Assembly (NCBI GenBank): GCA_002344075.1
Contig: DDTM01000024.1
Coordinates: 10,337 to 63,205 of the forward strand
DNA length: 52,869 nucleotides
Direction: 5' to 3'
From: Bacteroidetes bacterium UBA2364
Lineage (GTDB): Bacteria; Bacteroidota; Rhodothermia; Rhodothermales; UBA2364
The notes under the pieces were generated by a model, which saw nothing but the letters and a program-made list of their open reading frames with translations, did no database searches and was not told where the DNA came from. This document shows positions 43,303-51,125 of this stretch, one piece after another (position 1 is the stretch's first letter; every line of letters begins with the position of its first letter). Both the position numbers and the translations under genes were made by a program.

Positions 43303-44672
43303 CGGGCCACGATCAGAGGCTGGGTTTTGTGTGTAGGTTCGTTTTTGCCCGAGTGCGTCGTGAGGACTAAAAAGTAGGTGCCATTTGGCAGCCCAGAGAG
43401 GAGCACCGGTTCTTCATACCAAGTCCTTCCGAAGCGGATGTCATTGGCAATCCATGCCACACGACGCCCTTGCGCATCATACAAGGTTAGGTCTGTCAGG
43501 CCAGTTTCTTGCACATAAAACCGGATATTGGTACGAATTGTGGCCGGATTTGGGTATATCGCTTCTAAGATAGAGGTTTCGGGGAGGGGTTTCTCCCGAT
43601 CATTTGGTGTAAGGAGCACATTTTTAACCCGTGTGCGAATCTCAGATAATAACTTATAGTTGTTGTCGCCAGGACAAGAGGTCGAGTTAAAGTCGCGGTG
43701 GCCTCGGATGTTATCTGGATTAATTTTGTACGTTTCGGCCATAAAGCTAAAATAATGTACCAAAGAATCTAAAGCTACCGCTGGGATAATGTCCGAGCAA
43801 TTGGCCTCTGCAGGATGAAAACAACCCATCAAGGAAATACCAATATTGCCGGTATTGCCACCCGATACATGTGCTCCAATCACCAATTGTGGGCCATCAC
43901 TCATTTTTTTGCTTTCGTTCACCCATGGACGTCCCTGATAAACACGCCCAGATACATCCATCAAAAATTGGTAGCCAATGTCGCACCACTTATTGCCGTC
44001 CAAATGGAAATCCTGAATACTCTTAACACGTGCCTTTCCTTCAGCAAGTGTGGTTGCCTTGGGGCCAGCGGTATGATGAAACGTGAGGTAGGTGTAGTAT
44101 GGTTGTGGGGAAGGTGCAGGGCACCCAGCCGGATCCGTCACGCCAAAAGGTCTTGCGTTCCACTCGGTTCTCCGGATAACCGTTGGGGCTTTTAGGCGCC
44201 CCGAAGCTGCTACGGTCGCTGCTTCGGTTTCTGTAAACCGCAACGTGCGCTCTTCCATCTGGGCTGTCCATTGAACCCCTGCTGCCTCAATAAAGACTGG
44301 CCGATTTTCAGGAGCCTTGAAGCTGACCTCAATCTGAACGTCACGCAACGGAACCGGATTTTGGTAGGTGGCTATAAATCTTCCCCTATCATCTGTCATA
44401 AATAACCGTAGTGGTGTAGGTTTGCTCCAAGAAATGCCATCAAAAAACCGAGCCTCGCCTTGCGTTCGGGCATCAGAAAGCAATCCTTGTACCATCACAA
44501 CATCAAAAGGCTGTTTAACCTGATTGCTGTGTCGGGAAACGACTGAACCCGCTGCCTCGGTTTTTTGAAGAGGGGCAGAAAGGGAAAGAAGGTGATCGGT
44601 GATTTCATGTAAGTCTTGTGCAAATAGACTCGAAGAACAAAACAAGGCCATCAGGCAAAATATGTTTTTCAT
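43299..44672 (-). CDS. N-acetylmuramoyl-L-alanine amidase with type IX sorting domain
   Basis: The 457-residue protein has a signal peptide (MKNIFCLMALFCSSSLFAQ), a peptidoglycan-recognition/amidase_2 domain (about 165-340) and a C-terminal sorting domain. Zinc-ligand candidates are the first His of FHHTAG, the His of GHRDF and the Cys of TSCPGD. The domain starts with VIRRTEWNARPFG, a PGRP signature. The tail has IYPNPATIRTNIRFYVQETGLTDLTLYDAQGR and ends LPNGTYFLVLTTHSG, a type A type-IX signal. It is thus expected to be exported by type IX secretion and trimmed by a PorU-type sortase, giving a surface or secreted cell-wall hydrolase. Its stop overlaps that of the convergent glycosyltransferase. 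Confidence 0.92.
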   Translation of the reverse strand: MKNIFCLMALFCSSSLFAQDLHEITDHLLSLSAPLQKTEAAGSVVSRHSNQVKQPFDVVMVQGLLSDARTQGEARFFDGISWSKPTPLRLFMTDDRGRFIATYQNPVPLRDVQIEVSFKAPENRPVFIEAAGVQWTAQMEERTLRFTETEAATVAASGRLKAPTVIRRTEWNARPFGVTDPAGCPAPSPQPYYTYLTFHHTAGPKATTLAEGKARVKSIQDFHLDGNKWCDIGYQFLMDVSGRVYQGRPWVNESKKMSDGPQLVIGAHVSGGNTGNIGISLMGCFHPAEANCSDIIPAVALDSLVHYFSFMAETYKINPDNIRGHRDFNSTSCPGDNNYKLLSEIRTRVKNVLLTPNDREKPLPETSILEAIYPNPATIRTNIRFYVQETGLTDLTLYDAQGRRVAWIANDIRFGRTWYEEPVLLSGLPNGTYFLVLTTHSGKNEPTHKTQPLIVAR

Positions 44673-44773
44673 GTTGGGCAGATTTTCGGTGGATGAAGTG
44701 TCGTAAATTTTGTATAACTGAAGGTGTGCATGTACATTGTATTAGCCGTAATCTACAATAAAAATAGAACACA

Positions 44774-45778
44774 ATGAAACGCTTGATTCTTCTATGTTTA
44801 CTGTTTCCGTTAAACACTTTTGCACAAGTGCCGAGCGTGTTGGTTCCCCCCGTTTCCGATCCATTTGCGCATACATTTTCGATTGTTGCTCATGATAGTA
44901 CTACTGGTGAATTAGGCGTTGCCGTACAATCGCACTGGTTTTCTGTGGGCAGTATTGTAAGTTGGGCAGAGCTAGGTGTGGGGGCAATCGCCACCCAATC
45001 GTTTGTGAATCCAAGTTTCGGGCCTAGGGGGCTTGCGTTATTGAAGGCGGGACTAACAGCAACTGAAGCGGCAGAGAAATTAATCCGAGAAGATGCCGGA
45101 CGGGACTTTCGTCAATTGGCAATAGTAGACGTAAAGGGGAATGTGGCGGTATATACGGGTGCAAAATGTGTGGCCGAGGCCGGGCACCTTAAAGGAAAAG
45201 GCTACTCGGTGCAGGCCAATATGATGCTGACCAATCAAGTGCCGAGTGCCATGGCACGCGCTTTTGAGTCGAGTTCAGGTAAACCGCTTGCCGAACGGAT
45301 GATGGTGGCACTGGAAGCCGCACAACAAGTGGGAGGTGATGCACGTGGCCAGCAATCGGCTGCTATATTGGTCGTTCGGCAAAAGGCTACAGGCGAGGCT
45401 TGGAAAGATAAAACAGTGGATCTTCGGGTGGAGGATCATCCACAAGCCATTTCGGAAATGCGCAGACTTTTAACGGTTTTTCGGGCGTATGAACGGATGA
45501 ACAACGGCGACCTCGCGGTGGAGCACGGAGATGTGGAAGGCGCACTGAGAGAATATGGTGCTGCCATGCAGGCGTTTCCTGAAAATGTAGAAATGAAATT
45601 CTGGACGGCGGTTTCATTGGCCAATGCAGGACGATTGGAACAGGCTTTGCCGATATTCAAAAATGTTTTCAGCAAAGAGCCAAACTGGGTCGTTATGACG
45701 AAGCGCATCGTGCCGAGCGGTATTCTGACCGTCTCTGATGCAGACCTGCAACAAATTTTGGCAACAACAAAGAAATAA
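44774..45778 (+). CDS. DUF1028 (Ntn-hydrolase-fold) protein with C-terminal helical repeat
   Basis: The 334-residue protein has a signal peptide (MKRLILLCLLFPLNTFAQ). The DUF1028 domain follows: TFSIVAHDSTTGELGVAVQSHWFSVGSIVSW near 33-63, a GVGAIATQSFVNPSFGPRGL block and QANMMLTNQVP near 150. The C-terminus (about 240-320) reads like one or two TPR-type helical hairpins (EHGDVEGALREYGAAMQAFPEN, NAGRLEQALPIFKNVFSKEP). DUF1028 is placed in the Ntn-hydrolase superfamily on structural grounds; its reaction is unknown to me. Export is predicted. A double hairpin follows. Confidence 0.85.
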   Translation: MKRLILLCLLFPLNTFAQVPSVLVPPVSDPFAHTFSIVAHDSTTGELGVAVQSHWFSVGSIVSWAELGVGAIATQSFVNPSFGPRGLALLKAGLTATEAAEKLIREDAGRDFRQLAIVDVKGNVAVYTGAKCVAEAGHLKGKGYSVQANMMLTNQVPSAMARAFESSSGKPLAERMMVALEAAQQVGGDARGQQSAAILVVRQKATGEAWKDKTVDLRVEDHPQAISEMRRLLTVFRAYERMNNGDLAVEHGDVEGALREYGAAMQAFPENVEMKFWTAVSLANAGRLEQALPIFKNVFSKEPNWVVMTKRIVPSGILTVSDADLQQILATTKK

Positions 45779-45795
45779 AAACGGTCTGTCATAGC

Positions 45796-45820
45796 TGGGC
45801 CTGAACATGAGGAAGGCCCA
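45796..45820 (+). terminator. Additional hairpin after the DUF1028 gene
   Basis: TGGGCCT (45796-45802) and AGGCCCA (45814-45820) form a perfect 7-bp stem with an 11-base loop. No T tract follows, but it precedes the true terminator at 45832-45869 and may assist it or protect the mRNA end. Confidence 0.45.
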
Positions 45821-45831
45821 CGGGATACAAC

Positions 45832-45869
45832 AAAAAAAGCCGTTCCGTAGTTTACGAAGCGGCTTTTTT
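45832..45869. terminator. Bidirectional terminator between DUF1028 and OmpA-type genes
   Basis: A 12-position stem starting AGCCG (45838) and ending CGGCT (45864), with one mismatch and a GTT loop, is flanked by seven A's on the left and six T's on the right. It can terminate transcription from both sides, as fits two convergent genes. Confidence 0.85.
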
Positions 45870-45890
45870 GTGGAATACAAGTTCAACAGA

Positions 45891-46583
45891 TTATCCGTTC
45901 GATCCGGACTGGGCTTGTTGCTGCTCCAACTGACGACGGTATTCCTCTGTAATGTTGATTTTAATCTCTACGCGGCGGTTCTGTTGGCGTCCAGCCTCAG
46001 AAGCATTGTCTGCCACTGGTTGCGTTTCGCCGAGTCCTTTTGTCATAAGGCGCGTATTTTCAACCCCTTGTGCCTTCAAGAAACTTGCAACGCTATTGGC
46101 TCGGCGTTCAGAGAGTTTTTGATTATAGGAATCAGAACCGACACTATCGGTATGGCCGATGATTTCGAGTGCCGTTCCTTGATAGGTCTTCATAGAATTG
46201 GCAAGGTCTTTCAGATCCGGCTGGGCATTGGCCTGTAGTTTGTCGGAATCGAAACCGAACAAAATAGCCGAGTTAAAGACAACTTTAATCCCTTCACCAT
46301 CCCGAACCACTTCGGCGTCTGGCAGTTGTTGTTTCAGTTCTGCCGCCTGACGGTCCATTTGGTCACCGATGATGGCACCCACTGCCGCACCAATTGCGCC
46401 ACCAATTGCTGCACCTTTTCCGGTTTCGCCAGAGCGGTTGCCCAATAGCCCGCCAATTGCTGCACCGGCTGCTGCACCGATTCCAGCTCCTTTTGCTGTT
46501 TTGCTGGCATTACAGCCCACCATGCTGGTGAGGGCCATTGTGGCAATTACCAAAGCAGTAAGCATGTTTTTGAGGTTCTTCAT
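45891..46583 (-). CDS. OmpA-family lipoprotein with glycine-zipper segment
   Basis: From the ATG at 46583 the product has 230 residues, with a lipoprotein signal ending TSMVGC (Cys24). A glycine-zipper region follows (GAGIGAAAGAAIGGLLGNRSG ... GGAIGAAVGAIIGDQMDRQ, about 33-80), then an OmpA C-terminal peptidoglycan-binding domain (SAILFGFDSDKLQANAQPDL, EIIGHTDSVGSDSYNQKLSERRANSVASFL, GLGETQPVADN, NRRVEI). It resembles YiaD-type lipoproteins, which tether the outer membrane to peptidoglycan. The start is fixed by a perfect AGGAGG seven bases upstream; the longer frame from 46664 is rejected. Confidence 0.93.
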   Translation of the reverse strand: MKNLKNMLTALVIATMALTSMVGCNASKTAKGAGIGAAAGAAIGGLLGNRSGETGKGAAIGGAIGAAVGAIIGDQMDRQAAELKQQLPDAEVVRDGEGIKVVFNSAILFGFDSDKLQANAQPDLKDLANSMKTYQGTALEIIGHTDSVGSDSYNQKLSERRANSVASFLKAQGVENTRLMTKGLGETQPVADNASEAGRQQNRRVEIKINITEEYRRQLEQQQAQSGSNG

Positions 46584-46590
46584 TTTTTTA

Positions 46591-46597
46591 TCCTCCT
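46591..46597 (-). promoter_or_regulatory. Strong Shine-Dalgarno site of the OmpA-type gene
   Basis: AGGAGGA on the minus strand lies seven bases before the ATG at 46583 and decides the start. Such a perfect site is unusual in this window, where most genes lack a clear one, and fits a highly expressed envelope protein. Confidence 0.75.
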
Positions 46598-46834
46598 GTT
46601 TAATGTTTTCAAAGATGAATAGAAAATAAGGGTTGTGTGGTCGTTTTGTATTCTTGATATACAAACTCGTGCCAAATTAAATTGTTCTTCGCGGATGACC
46701 TTATTTAAACTGCCTGTCTTGATCTATGTATTTGTAAATGAAGGTTATATTATATCTTGCAAGGTTGATGAAGGCGAAATGTTATTTTGTTACTTGTCTA
46801 GTAGATCATACAGTGTGTCCGTCTGGTCATACGG

Positions 46835-46865
46835 TTTCGGCAAAACTCAGTGCCCAATAGGTTTG
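46835..46865 (+). promoter_or_regulatory. Bacteroidota-type promoter candidate
   Basis: TTTC (46835-46838), 19 bases, then TAGGTTTG (46858-46865) fits the Bacteroidota sigma-ABfr pattern TTTG-N19-TANNTTTG with one mismatch in the -33 box. Transcription would start near 46872, about 135 bases before the nucleotidyltransferase ATG. Confidence 0.35.
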
Positions 46866-47007
46866 GTTTACTGTAAAACAAGGCCTGTAAAAATCTTTGG
46901 CTGAAGAGAGTTTTATCCAAGTTTCCATTTTGTGTTTCCAATTTAAGGCTGTATCATCTTAGATTCTGATGATTTGTTTTTGGCCAATCTATTATTTTTA
47001 CTGTCAT

Positions 47008-48000
47008 ATGAGACTCATTATTCCAATGGCTGGTCGTGGAACCCGCCTAAGACCACATACCCATGTAACGCCCAAGCCTTTATTACCCGTTTTGGGTTCT
47101 TCGATGGTAGAGCGAATTGTAACTACGTTCACAGAACTTTTGCCGAACCAAGTGCAGGAAGCGGTTTTTATTCTGGGCGATTTTCCCACTGAGGTGCGGG
47201 ACCAACTCCGGCTTATTTGCCGTCGTTTGGGTATCAAAGCCAGTTTTGCGGTTCAGGATAAGGCAATGGGAACGGCCCATGCATTGTATTGTGCAAAAGA
47301 ATATCTGGAGGGCGAGGTGTTTTCGATCTTTGCGGATACGTTGTTTTATATGGAACCCGATTTTAAGTTGGATTCGGACGTGGTGGCATGGGTCAAATTG
47401 GTGGAAGACCCGCGTGCCTATGGGGTTGTGGTACGGGATAAACAGGGACGAGCCGTTGGATTTGTGGAAAAACCAACCGAACTAATTTCGCGTGAAGCCC
47501 TCATTGGTATCTACTATATTAAAGATGGTGCCAGGTTGAAACAAGTGATTCAGGATATGATGGACGAAAAGGCACTCAGTTTGCGTGGAGAGTATGAACT
47601 CCCGGATGCCTTTGACCGGATGTTGCAAAATGGGGCCACTTTAGATACTGCAACCGTAACAGACTGGCTCGACTGCGGAACGCTTCCGGCGTTGTTGGAC
47701 ACAACCAAAATTGTGATGCAAAAAGAAAGGTCTGCTTTTCGGGGTAACTTGACCAATACGGTCATTATTGAGCCTGTGTACATCGGGCCGGGGGCACTCA
47801 TCCGGAATTCGGTTATTGGGCCTTTTGCTTCTATTGAGGCTGGCGCAACCATTACAGATTCTATTGTTCGAGATTCAATCGTTTTTTCCAATGCAACCAT
47901 CGAAGGAGCTATGATTAAAGACTCGTTTGTGGGGCAACATGCCTTTGTGAAAGGTTTTGCAACGCCCATAAATGTAGGAGATCATGCTTCTGTTGGTTGA
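47008..48000 (+). CDS. Sugar-1-phosphate nucleotidyltransferase with beta-helix tail
   Basis: From the ATG at 47008 the protein has 330 residues. The nucleotidyltransferase domain opens with LIIPMAGRGTRLRPHTHVTPKPLLPV, the G-x-G-T-R-L signature plus the PKP lysine, and continues with the FAVQDKAMGTAHALYCAKEYL substrate loop. VVVRDKQGRAVGFVEKP and DWLDCGT follow. After about residue 245 comes a hexapeptide-repeat left-handed beta-helix (PVYIGPGALIRNSVIGPFASIEAGATI). The family makes NDP-sugars such as dTDP-glucose, GDP-mannose or UDP-GlcNAc; the sugar cannot be read from sequence. It fits the polysaccharide theme of the region. Confidence 0.9.
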   Translation: MRLIIPMAGRGTRLRPHTHVTPKPLLPVLGSSMVERIVTTFTELLPNQVQEAVFILGDFPTEVRDQLRLICRRLGIKASFAVQDKAMGTAHALYCAKEYLEGEVFSIFADTLFYMEPDFKLDSDVVAWVKLVEDPRAYGVVVRDKQGRAVGFVEKPTELISREALIGIYYIKDGARLKQVIQDMMDEKALSLRGEYELPDAFDRMLQNGATLDTATVTDWLDCGTLPALLDTTKIVMQKERSAFRGNLTNTVIIEPVYIGPGALIRNSVIGPFASIEAGATITDSIVRDSIVFSNATIEGAMIKDSFVGQHAFVKGFATPINVGDHASVG

Positions 48001-48048
48001 TGGGGTTTATCTTTCTTTGTTTTTCCTCCATACTTAACCTCTACCACC

Positions 48049-49164
48049 ATGAAGCACTTTCTCTTACTATTACTTGTAGCTCTGGCCCCCTCAGGTGGTT
48101 GGGCACAACAGCCTAAACCCAAAACAACTCCTTCTACAACAAACGGAAACAGAACTGGAAGCCAAGTTTCAAAGCCGACTACGACCCCCAAAAAACCTCC
48201 TACAACGACCACAAAGCCTATTAACCAGTCCACAAAGCCTAAGCCAGCCCTCAAAACGGTTTCCACGAAAACAAAATTGATCGTGATCTATATGGGTGCT
48301 AAGGTGCATTTTTCACCCGATCCTACCAGTGCCCAACTTGCTCGGTTGTCGTTTGGGCAGTTTATAGAGGCAAAGTCCCAATCCGAACAAAAGAAAAAGG
48401 TGGGAAACATAGAAGACTATTGGTACCAAGTGCCATATGATAATAATAAAACCGGATGGATTTTTGGGGGAAATGTTCGTACCTACGGCGAAGAAAACCG
48501 CGAAATGGTGATCACGGAAATTATGCGGCCTCGTATGCGTAGTGGTGCAAAAGCCTACGCCGAGGAAGTGGCATTTTTTGACTTTCTGGCGGTAGCAGCC
48601 AAGGAAACACAAAATATAGATGTCAAGGCGGAGTTAGAATTGGCGCATCTTGTCGTGGTCAAACGTATTCTTCGACTCATTCCAATGGAGGCGCGTGATA
48701 AACAACCGTATAAAGCTTGGCTTGCAGCAAACGAAAAATTGCTTGTATTCAGTGAACCAACACAAGCCTACTATCTAAGGTTTGATCTCCTGTGGGATTT
48801 GGAAACGCGATATAGGGATATACCTTTTGCCGAACGGATTGCATATGAGGCTGCTATCACCGAATTAGCGGGCGAGTGTGAAGGGTATTTGACATGTAAT
48901 TTAGGGCGCTTAAACATGAGAGAGGGCCGCTATCTGGAGCGGTATCCTCGAGGTGTTTATGTGAATGATATGATGAGTAAGATTGAAAGCACCATAACGC
49001 AGATGATTAGCAATTTATCTGAATATCGTATTGCTGAGGAAGATAAAAAAGACTTGCGTACGGAACTAGGCTTTTTAAGAGAAGCGGTTGAAGCCATCGA
49101 AAAGCCGCAGCGTGAAACCATTTTGGTTGGTTTGAACGCCATAGAAGAAAAATTTTTGAGATAA
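48049..49164 (+). CDS. Secreted SH3b-domain protein with Thr/Pro/Lys-rich linker
   Basis: The 371-residue protein has a signal peptide (MKHFLLLLLVALAPSGGWAQ), then a low-complexity linker of about 55 residues rich in Thr, Pro and Lys (residues 21-75). A bacterial SH3-type domain follows (about 76-145): IVIYMGAKVHFSPDPTSAQLARLSFGQFIEAKSQ ... YWYQVPYDNNKTGWIFGGNVRTY. The C-terminal 220 residues are helical and match nothing I recognise. Such proteins usually bind cell-wall or surface ligands in the periplasm. It begins 48 bases after the nucleotidyltransferase gene and may be cotranscribed with it. Confidence 0.8.
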   Translation: MKHFLLLLLVALAPSGGWAQQPKPKTTPSTTNGNRTGSQVSKPTTTPKKPPTTTTKPINQSTKPKPALKTVSTKTKLIVIYMGAKVHFSPDPTSAQLARLSFGQFIEAKSQSEQKKKVGNIEDYWYQVPYDNNKTGWIFGGNVRTYGEENREMVITEIMRPRMRSGAKAYAEEVAFFDFLAVAAKETQNIDVKAELELAHLVVVKRILRLIPMEARDKQPYKAWLAANEKLLVFSEPTQAYYLRFDLLWDLETRYRDIPFAERIAYEAAITELAGECEGYLTCNLGRLNMREGRYLERYPRGVYVNDMMSKIESTITQMISNLSEYRIAEEDKKDLRTELGFLREAVEAIEKPQRETILVGLNAIEEKFLR

Positions 49165-49167
49165 GAC

Positions 49168-49217
49168 CTTCCGGGTGAAGGGCGTTCTATTTAAGGAAAA
49201 AGCCCTTCACCCGGAAG
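49168..49217. terminator. Perfect 16-bp inverted repeat between convergent genes
   Basis: The 16-base arms at 49168-49183 and 49202-49217 (CTTCCGGGTGAAGGGC and its exact complement) are separated by an 18-base loop. The structure starts four bases after the SH3b gene stop and precedes the metZ stop on the other strand. There is no T tract after the right arm, so it may end transcripts by another route or stabilise their 3' ends. Confidence 0.6.
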
Positions 49218-49253
49218 ATGTCTGGTTGTGTGTCTTCAGAAAGTGGTAAACAA

Positions 49254-50432
49254 TTATGTAGCAAGGGATAATTTAAGTGCCTGTGCCAGGTCTGCCTGAA
49301 TGTCTTCGACATGCTCTAAGCCCACAGAAATTCGAATAAGGCCCGGAGAAATTCCAACCGCAAGCCGCTCTCCTTCTGAAAGTTTGGAATGGGTTGTGGT
49401 CATTGGGTGGGTTGCAATGGTGCGGGTATCCCCCAGATTGGAGGATAATGAAATCATGCTTAGTGCATCCATGAACTTCTGTGCCTGATCAAGACCTCCT
49501 TCTAACGCTAACGTGAGCATCGCTCCACCCGATCGCATTTGTTTTTTTGCAAGTTCATATTGTGGGTGTGATGCCAAAAATGGGTACTTAACTTTTTGAA
49601 TCCCATCTTGCTGTTCTAACCAATGGGCCAATTGGCGTGCATTCTCGCTGTGTCGTTCCACCCGAATAGCTAACGTTTCTAAACTTTTGGATAAAATCCA
49701 ACCATGAAAGGGAGACATGGCCGGGCCTGTGTGCCGAGATAAAAACAGGATCTCTTGAATCAGTTCTTTTTTGCCAAGAATACAACCACCAAGTACACGC
49801 CCTTGCCCGTCAATTAATTTAGTGGCGGAGTGCGTAACCAAGTGTGCCCCATATTCGGCGGGGTTTTGAACATAGGGTGTTGCAAAACAATTATCTACAT
49901 TTAGAATAATCCCTTTACTGTGTGCCAGATTCCCTAAGAATGCCAAATCCAGCAGGTCTAAACCCGGATTTGAAGGCGTCTCCACGAAAATCATTTTGGT
50001 CTCAGGCCGTATTGCGGCGTCCCAAGCGACTGGTGGAGCCGTGATATCGACGAATGTATGCGTGATGCCCCAGCGTGGGAAAAGTTTTGTTAATAGCTGA
50101 TAGGTGGATCCAAATAAGGAGCGCGATGCTACAATATGATCTCCAGAACCCAAGAAAGTGGCCATACTCATAAACATGGCTGCCATTCCGGATGCAGTGG
50201 CTATGCCCGCTTCTGTGCCTTCAAGAAGACACATTTTTTCGATGAATTCATTGGTGTTTGGGTTGGAATACCGCGAATAAATGTTGCCTTCCACTTCTTC
50301 AGCAAATAAAGCACGTGCCATTTCTGCGTCATCAAAAAGGAAACTGCTGGTTGCAAAGATGGGGACACTGTGTTCACGGTGTTGGCTGCGATTTGCTTGT
50401 GTACGAATCGCTTTGGTTTCGAAATGAGGCAT
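49254..50432 (-). CDS. metZ: O-succinylhomoserine sulfhydrylase (MetZ)
   Basis: The 392-residue protein belongs to the Cys/Met-metabolism PLP enzymes. The N-terminus ETKAIRTQANRSQHREHSVPIFATSSFLFDDAEMARALFAEEVEGNIYSRYSNPNT is characteristic of MetZ. PLP binds Lys205 (HSATKLIDGQGRV), and DNCFATPYVQNP is near 180-191. The enzyme makes homocysteine from O-succinylhomoserine and sulfide. O-acetylhomoserine sulfhydrylase and cystathionine gamma-synthase are close relatives, so the acyl group is not certain. It starts four bases after the OsmC gene stops. Confidence 0.92.
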   Translation of the reverse strand: MPHFETKAIRTQANRSQHREHSVPIFATSSFLFDDAEMARALFAEEVEGNIYSRYSNPNTNEFIEKMCLLEGTEAGIATASGMAAMFMSMATFLGSGDHIVASRSLFGSTYQLLTKLFPRWGITHTFVDITAPPVAWDAAIRPETKMIFVETPSNPGLDLLDLAFLGNLAHSKGIILNVDNCFATPYVQNPAEYGAHLVTHSATKLIDGQGRVLGGCILGKKELIQEILFLSRHTGPAMSPFHGWILSKSLETLAIRVERHSENARQLAHWLEQQDGIQKVKYPFLASHPQYELAKKQMRSGGAMLTLALEGGLDQAQKFMDALSMISLSSNLGDTRTIATHPMTTTHSKLSEGERLAVGISPGLIRISVGLEHVEDIQADLAQALKLSLAT

Positions 50433-50436
50433 TGTT

Positions 50437-50856
50437 CTAAGTAGGTATAATATCGAAAGACGTTGTGATATGGGCTGTTGATTCTAATGTTTTGACAACG
50501 GAGCAATATTTTTCCATAGAAAGTTGAATGGCTTTTTCAGCTTTCAGCGCATCCACAGCCCCCCAAAAACGGTAGTGTAAGTGGATTTTTCGAAAGATAT
50601 TGGCCTCCCCCAGTGGCTCGCGGTGCCCCTCTATGGTCACTTTGATGTCGTCCAAACGTTGGCGCTGTTTTTTTAGGATGAGGATAATGTCTATGACGCT
50701 ACAAGAACCAGCGGCGGCCAATAAAAGTTGCATCGGACGAAAGGCCTGATCACCACCACCAATTTCGGGGTTTGCGTCGGTCAAGATGGTCTTGCCGGCT
50801 TCGTTTACAGACTGAAGCAAAAACGCATCGTCAAGACGGTTGATTTCGATTTTCAT
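50437..50856 (-). CDS. OsmC/Ohr-family protein
   Basis: The 139-residue protein has the OsmC fold with both conserved cysteines: GSCSVIDIILILKKQRQRLDDIKVTIEG near 52-79 and YCSVVKTLESTAHIT near 116-130. The family includes thiol peroxidases that reduce organic hydroperoxides and members without known activity (YhfA-like), which this one resembles. It lies four bases upstream of metZ, so the two are probably one transcript. This links it with sulfur metabolism or thiol protection, which is an inference. Confidence 0.9.
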   Translation of the reverse strand: MKIEINRLDDAFLLQSVNEAGKTILTDANPEIGGGDQAFRPMQLLLAAAGSCSVIDIILILKKQRQRLDDIKVTIEGHREPLGEANIFRKIHLHYRFWGAVDALKAEKAIQLSMEKYCSVVKTLESTAHITTSFDIIPT

Positions 50857-50940
50857 GTTGTAGAAAAATAGTCTAAATTAGTAAATTACTGATTCCTTTC
50901 GGAACCACCCTATAGTAATAAAGGCTTAGGCCATCATTCC

Positions 50941-50969
50941 CAAAGATACAGAAGAGAAGGAGTGGGAAA
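50941..50969 (-). promoter_or_regulatory. Bacteroidota-type promoter candidate for osmC-metZ
   Basis: On the minus strand TTTC (50966-50969), 17 bases, then TATCTTTG (50941-50948). It matches TANNTTTG exactly and the -33 TTTG at three of four positions. The leader to the OsmC start would be about 80 bases. Confidence 0.35.
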
Positions 50970-51125
50970 CGAGGATGCAAAAGAATCCGTCACAGTTTCG
51001 CAAAACAACGTATAATGGGTTCTCTGATAAATCATCCGATGCTATAGGGGTAAGACATGCTTACTGAAAAAAACGTAAAATTAAGACCAAAAAACCTTCT
51101 AACAACCAAGACAAATTGATCTGAT

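Larger units (their letters stand above)
46584..47007. other. 424-base divergent intergenic region
   Basis: This region separates the OmpA-type gene (minus) and the nucleotidyltransferase gene (plus). It holds the AGGAGG site, a TTTGTAT/ATACAAA inverted repeat at about 46646-46666 upstream of the OmpA-type gene, and a candidate promoter at 46835-46865 for the plus direction. An 89-codon open frame at 46635-46904 has no recognisable protein features and is not called. Confidence 0.55.

Noticed and set aside
46661..46676. TGGCACG on the minus strand before the OmpA-type gene
   Set aside because: The -24 half is perfect but there is no GC at the required distance; the bases there are TA.
46635..46904. 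89-codon open frame in the OmpA-type/nucleotidyltransferase gap
   Set aside because: No signal, motif or ribosome-binding site, and it runs through a promoter-like element.
50857..51125. Possible SAM riboswitch before osmC-metZ
   Set aside because: I looked for a SAM-type core because metZ is a methionine gene; the leader shows only a short imperfect hairpin and no conserved riboswitch elements.
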